64,000 nucleotides of DNA. Origin: an uncultured Pelagibacteraceae bacterium (lineage in GTDB: Bacteria > Pseudomonadota > Alphaproteobacteria > Pelagibacterales > Pelagibacteraceae). Position 1 is the first letter of the stretch; each line of letters starts with the position of its first letter. The stretch is taken from assembly GCA_902592325.1 (NCBI GenBank), contig CACJEC010000001.1, positions 124,001 through 188,000 of the forward strand, read 5' to 3'. Positions 61,046-64,000 of this stretch are shown here, piece by piece. The position numbers and the translations under genes were made by a program. Under the pieces are notes generated by a model, which was given only the letters and a program-made list of their open reading frames with translations, searched no databases and was not told the origin of the DNA.

Positions 61046-61968
61046 ATTCTAGCTCCAATTTTTTGGATAATTTTTGATGATAATTCTGTTCCTTTAATTA
61101 AACTTTCTTTTATTGTTAAATTATTAATTATTCCGTGTAAATAACCTGCAGCAAATAAATCACCAGCCCCAGTCAAATCTTTAATTTTCAGATTTTTTTT
61201 TGCATCACACTCAATTATTTCATCTCCAAAAATAGATAATGCTCCTTTTTCACCTCTGGTAATTATTATATTTTTTTTAATTTGTTTAGAAAATGAAATA
61301 ACTTCATCAAATGATTTGGCATTAATTAATGAAATTATTTCTTGTTCATTTGAAAAAACAATATCTAGATCATTTTGAACAAGTTTTAAAAAATTTAATC
61401 TGTGTCTATCAACACAAAATGTATCAGACAATGACATTGCAGTTTTTTTTGAAATTTTAATTGCTTTATCAAATGCTTTCTTAGGTTTTCCTTCATCCCA
61501 TAAATATCCTTCTAAAAAAACAATATCTGATTCTTTAATATTTTTTTCATTAACATCTTTGTCACTTATGTCTCCTGCAGTTCCTAGAAATGTACACATA
61601 GTTCTCTCCGAGTCAGGTGTTATTAGGATTAAACAAGAACCAGTTGGAACTTTTTCATTTTTTTTATTATATAAATATTTAACATTTTCTTTTTTTAATC
61701 CATCCTCATATTTTTGGCCAAGCTCATCGTCACTAATTTTTCCTATAAATCCAACTTCATTACCAAGTTGAGATAAACCAACAATAGAATTAGCAACAGA
61801 ACCCCCAGAAATAGTTTCTTCAATTTTTAATGATGATATTAATGTCTTAAATTCTGACTCATCTATCAATTTCATTGTTCCTTTTATAAGCGAATGATTC
61901 TTTAAAAAATCTTCTGATACTTTACAAAGTACATCAACTATAGCATTTCCAATTCCTAAAATTTTCAT
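61042..61968 (-). CDS. PfkB family carbohydrate kinase, adenosine-kinase type
   Basis: 308 residues. The N-terminal MKILGIGNAIVDVLCKV, the GGSVANSIVGLSQLG loop, GFIGKISDDELG and the ATP/anion-hole DLTGAGDLFAAGYLHG are diagnostic of PfkB kinases. The closest I recall are alphaproteobacterial proteins called adenosine kinase, but the substrate (adenosine, sugar or other nucleoside) cannot be settled here. Overlaps nth by 4 bp. Confidence 0.9.
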   Translation of the reverse strand: MKILGIGNAIVDVLCKVSEDFLKNHSLIKGTMKLIDESEFKTLISSLKIEETISGGSVANSIVGLSQLGNEVGFIGKISDDELGQKYEDGLKKENVKYLYNKKNEKVPTGSCLILITPDSERTMCTFLGTAGDISDKDVNEKNIKESDIVFLEGYLWDEGKPKKAFDKAIKISKKTAMSLSDTFCVDRHRLNFLKLVQNDLDIVFSNEQEIISLINAKSFDEVISFSKQIKKNIIITRGEKGALSIFGDEIIECDAKKNLKIKDLTGAGDLFAAGYLHGIINNLTIKESLIKGTELSSKIIQKIGARI

Positions 61969-62621
61969 TTTGGTTTTTTTGTGATAATAGGTTTTTTTCT
62001 TTTAGGATAACAAGTAGTACAAATTTTACAAGTCAATCCATAACATTCACGAGCTTTACAATATTCTCTTCCATAATAAATTATTTGAAGATGAAGTTTA
62101 TTCCAATTTTTTTTTGGAAATAATCTTTTTAAATCTTTCTCTGTCTGAATAACATTTTTACCATTTGTTAGTCCCCATCTTTGAGCTAGTCTATGAATAT
62201 GTGTATCAACAGGGAAAGCTGGATAACCAAATCCTTGAGACATCACTACACTCGCTGTTTTGTGTCCAACTCCTGGCAATTTTTCTAATTCTCCAAAAGT
62301 TTTTGGTACTTTACCATCATATTTTTTAATTAAGATTTTTGACATATTATATATACTTTTTGCTTTAACTCTAAAAATTCCAATTTTTTTTATTAAAGTT
62401 TCAATTTTTTTTCTTCCTAATTTTATAAAGTGATCTGGTTTATAGTATCTTGGATAAATATTTCTTGTAACATTATTTACATTTAAATCAGTGCATTGAG
62501 CAGATAGAAGAACGGATACTAGTAAAGTAAATACATTTCTACTTTTTAAAGGCACTTTTATTTTTGGATAAGTTTTATTAAGTATTTTTAATACTTTACT
62601 TGCCCTTTCAATTTCGTTCAT
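61965..62621 (-). CDS. nth: Endonuclease III (DNA glycosylase/AP lyase)
   Basis: 218 residues. Base-excision repair of oxidised pyrimidines. Helix-hairpin-helix LPGVGHKTASVV (with catalytic Lys) and the catalytic Asp in FPVDTHIHRLAQRWGL are intact. The C-terminal iron-sulfur region holds five Cys in C-x4-C-x4-C-x2-C-x2-C, not the usual C-x6-C-x2-C-x5-C, so ligand use is unclear. One-base overlap with dapB. Confidence 0.96.
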   Translation of the reverse strand: MNEIERASKVLKILNKTYPKIKVPLKSRNVFTLLVSVLLSAQCTDLNVNNVTRNIYPRYYKPDHFIKLGRKKIETLIKKIGIFRVKAKSIYNMSKILIKKYDGKVPKTFGELEKLPGVGHKTASVVMSQGFGYPAFPVDTHIHRLAQRWGLTNGKNVIQTEKDLKRLFPKKNWNKLHLQIIYYGREYCKARECYGLTCKICTTCYPKRKKPIITKKPK

Positions 62622-63397
62622 TATCCGAAATTCATTAAATCTCTCATGGAGTATAAACCATTTTTTTTATTGTTTAACCATTTTGCAGCTGAGAGAGCCC
62701 CTTCAGAATACAAAGTTCTGTCGAAAGCTTCATGATTTAATTTGATTATTTCTTTATTATTTGAAAATAAAACTTCATGTTCTCCTATTATTTCACTTTT
62801 TCTTATAGAATTAAAATTTATTTTTTTTCCATACGGAAAAGATTTTTTATTAAGAAATTTTTTTCCTATTAAACTATAAAATTCTTTTTTTCTTCCAACG
62901 GCTATTCCTTTGCCAAGCATTAAAGCGGTTCCTGAGGGATAATCTTTTTTATACTTATGATGAACTTCAAAAATTTTACTTAAGTATTTATTTCCCAAAG
63001 CTTTTGAGGCAATTTCAGTTAAATACATTAAAAGATTTATGCCTAAACTCATATTGCCAGCTTTTAATATTGGTATTTTTTTTGAGTAAGATTTAATCAA
63101 ATTTTCCTCTTTTTTTGTAAAACCAGTAGTTCCAATAACTACCTTTTTTTTTAATTTAGATGCTATTTTTAAAACTTCCAAAGTACATTTAGGATTTGTA
63201 AAATCAATAATCACATCTGTTTTTTTAAAAGCTTTTTCAGTGTTTAGTTGTGGTTTTATTCCAAGGAATTTTTTATTCATTTTTTTGTATTCTGTTAAGC
63301 TATGAATTTTAAAGTTTTTTTCTTTTTTTAATGATTTAATTATTTGTTGGCCCATACGACCCATACAGCCTGTGATTGATATGTTTATTTTTTTCAT
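62621..63397 (-). CDS. dapB: 4-hydroxy-tetrahydrodipicolinate reductase
   Basis: Second step committed to lysine/diaminopimelate. 258 residues. Nucleotide-binding ISITGCMGRMGQQII, then VIDFTNPK, GTTGFTKKEE, and the substrate loop EVHHKYKKDYPSGTAL containing the catalytic His and Lys. Between dnaJ and nth in one leftward string. Confidence 0.97.
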   Translation of the reverse strand: MKKINISITGCMGRMGQQIIKSLKKEKNFKIHSLTEYKKMNKKFLGIKPQLNTEKAFKKTDVIIDFTNPKCTLEVLKIASKLKKKVVIGTTGFTKKEENLIKSYSKKIPILKAGNMSLGINLLMYLTEIASKALGNKYLSKIFEVHHKYKKDYPSGTALMLGKGIAVGRKKEFYSLIGKKFLNKKSFPYGKKINFNSIRKSEIIGEHEVLFSNNKEIIKLNHEAFDRTLYSEGALSAAKWLNNKKNGLYSMRDLMNFG

Positions 63398-63437
63398 TTA
63401 TAGGGATTTTATAACTATCTTTTGATTATTACAAAGA

Positions 63438-64000
63438 TTAGTTTTTCCAAAAATTTTTTGCTTTTTGGAAAAATTGTTTAATACTTGGATTAGATTTTTC
63501 ATTTTCAATTTTTCTAAATTTTTCCAATAAATCTTTTTGTTCTTTATTTAAATAAATTGGCACCTCGGTCTTAACTTGCACATATAAGTCACCAAAATCT
63601 CCTCTTTTCATAAAGGGCATGCCTTTCCCTTTCAATCTAAATTGTTTACCATCTTGAGTACCATCAGGAATCTTTATCTTCGCTTTTTTTCCATCAATAG
63701 TTGGTATTTCAATTGTTGTACCAAGTGCAGCATCAGCTATAGAAATTGGAAATTCAAAAAATAAATTGACATCAGATCTTTTAAACAAATCATGATTTTT
63801 AACATTGATGAATAGATATAAATCACCACTTGCCCCACCCCTTGTTCCTGCTTCACCTTTTCCTGCAAGTCTAATTCTTGTGCCATCATCGACTCCTTTT
63901 GGGATAGTTACAGATATTTTTTTAGTAGTTTGTTTATTTCCCTGTCCATTACAATCTGAACATGGATTTGTTATCTCTTCTCCACTACCGTTACATTGAG
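63438..64000 (-). CDS. dnaJ: Chaperone DnaJ, 3' part (5' end off the window)
   Basis: About 187 C-terminal residues; the frame stays open to base 64000. It begins inside the zinc-finger domain (CNGSG and CSDCNGQG repeats), followed by KKISVTIPKGVDDGTRIRLAGKGEAG, and the second client-binding domain IPDGTQDGKQFRLKGKGMP with the family ending. Works with DnaK and GrpE. The J domain and the Gly/Phe region are outside the window. dapB follows with a 40-bp gap, the usual dnaJ-dapB order in Alphaproteobacteria. Confidence 0.96.
   Translation of the reverse strand, partial: QCNGSGEEITNPCSDCNGQGNKQTTKKISVTIPKGVDDGTRIRLAGKGEAGTRGGASGDLYLFINVKNHDLFKRSDVNLFFEFPISIADAALGTTIEIPTIDGKKAKIKIPDGTQDGKQFRLKGKGMPFMKRGDFGDLYVQVKTEVPIYLNKEQKDLLEKFRKIENEKSNPSIKQFFQKAKNFWKN

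Noticed and set aside
1-64000. CRISPR arrays, insertion sequences, prophage or integrase genes
   Set aside because: No spaced direct repeats, transposase-like or integrase-like proteins were found while reading all frames; repetitive look comes from A/T runs only.

Overview
The window looks like a chromosomal segment of a SAR11 alphaproteobacterium (Candidatus Pelagibacter or a close relative). The reasons are very low GC by eye (A/T-rich third positions, many Lys/Asn/Ile codons), tight packing with many 1-17 bp gene overlaps, no intergenic gap over 300 bp, no mobile elements, and an alphaproteobacterial gene order. No species can be fixed from the sequence alone. The two end genes (a Tas-type aldo/keto reductase and dnaJ) are cut by the window edges.

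Layout. 1-7.1 kb: aldo/keto reductase, an IalB-like secreted protein, argG and a light-related cluster. The cluster holds a photolyase-like protein with an unusual domain order and a four-gene operon (cryptochrome/photolyase-related protein, an unlisted 42-residue DUF2256 zinc-ribbon-like protein, a class I glutamine amidotransferase, a small membrane protein), with a divergent SDR lacking the catalytic Tyr. 7.1-11.5 kb: leftward operon with folD, yggT, a MscS channel, hemD and hemC. 11.5-18 kb: tsaD, an EVE protein, then an acetate module (acs with an extreme Lys/Arg N-terminal tail, an unknown gene, and a DUF4212/ActP-like symporter pair closed by a strong terminator). 18-29.7 kb: rpe, a heparinase II/III-like gene, purH, phhB, two sulfotransferases around tRNA-Gly(GCC), a Lon-substrate-binding-domain protein, a UbiH-like hydroxylase, ftsK, lolA and an FkbM-like protein. 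29.7-36.4 kb: a his operon (hisB-hisH-[secreted polysaccharide lyase]-hisA-hisF-hisE-HIT-GNAT) divergent from hslVU, which has a sigma-32-like promoter.

36.4-57.5 kb is the alphaproteobacterial replication-origin neighbourhood: Smr, Tim44-like, fxsA, secB, dnaQ, coaE, aroE, maf and ppsR on the left; hemE, hemH, hemJ, rho, a TPR-sulfotransferase, mnmE, mnmG, rsmG, parA, parB, holA, lptE, leuS and a DUF3576 lipoprotein on the right. The 272-bp, very AT-rich ppsR-hemE gap carries a consensus DnaA box and is very probably oriC, the same place as in Caulobacter and Rickettsia. Nearby genes mostly read away from it on both sides. A perfect 16-bp parS palindrome lies inside rsmG, next to parAB.

57.5-64 kb: a major porin, a ThiE/TenI-like gene whose last codons are the porin terminator, yggS, an L,D-transpeptidase-domain protein, a winged-helix regulator with a degenerate receiver-like N-terminus, an unlisted 34-residue ArfA-like ribosome-rescue protein, a PfkB/adenosine kinase, nth, dapB and the 3' part of dnaJ.

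Taken together the window is mostly housekeeping (haem, histidine, folate, purine, arginine and lysine synthesis; replication and segregation; translation quality control; envelope biogenesis), with a few accessory items: light response, sulfotransferases and polysaccharide-active enzymes. The most interesting observations are the ArfA-like micro-gene, oriC and parS, the permuted-looking photolyase, the Acs tail and the terminator that doubles as coding sequence.
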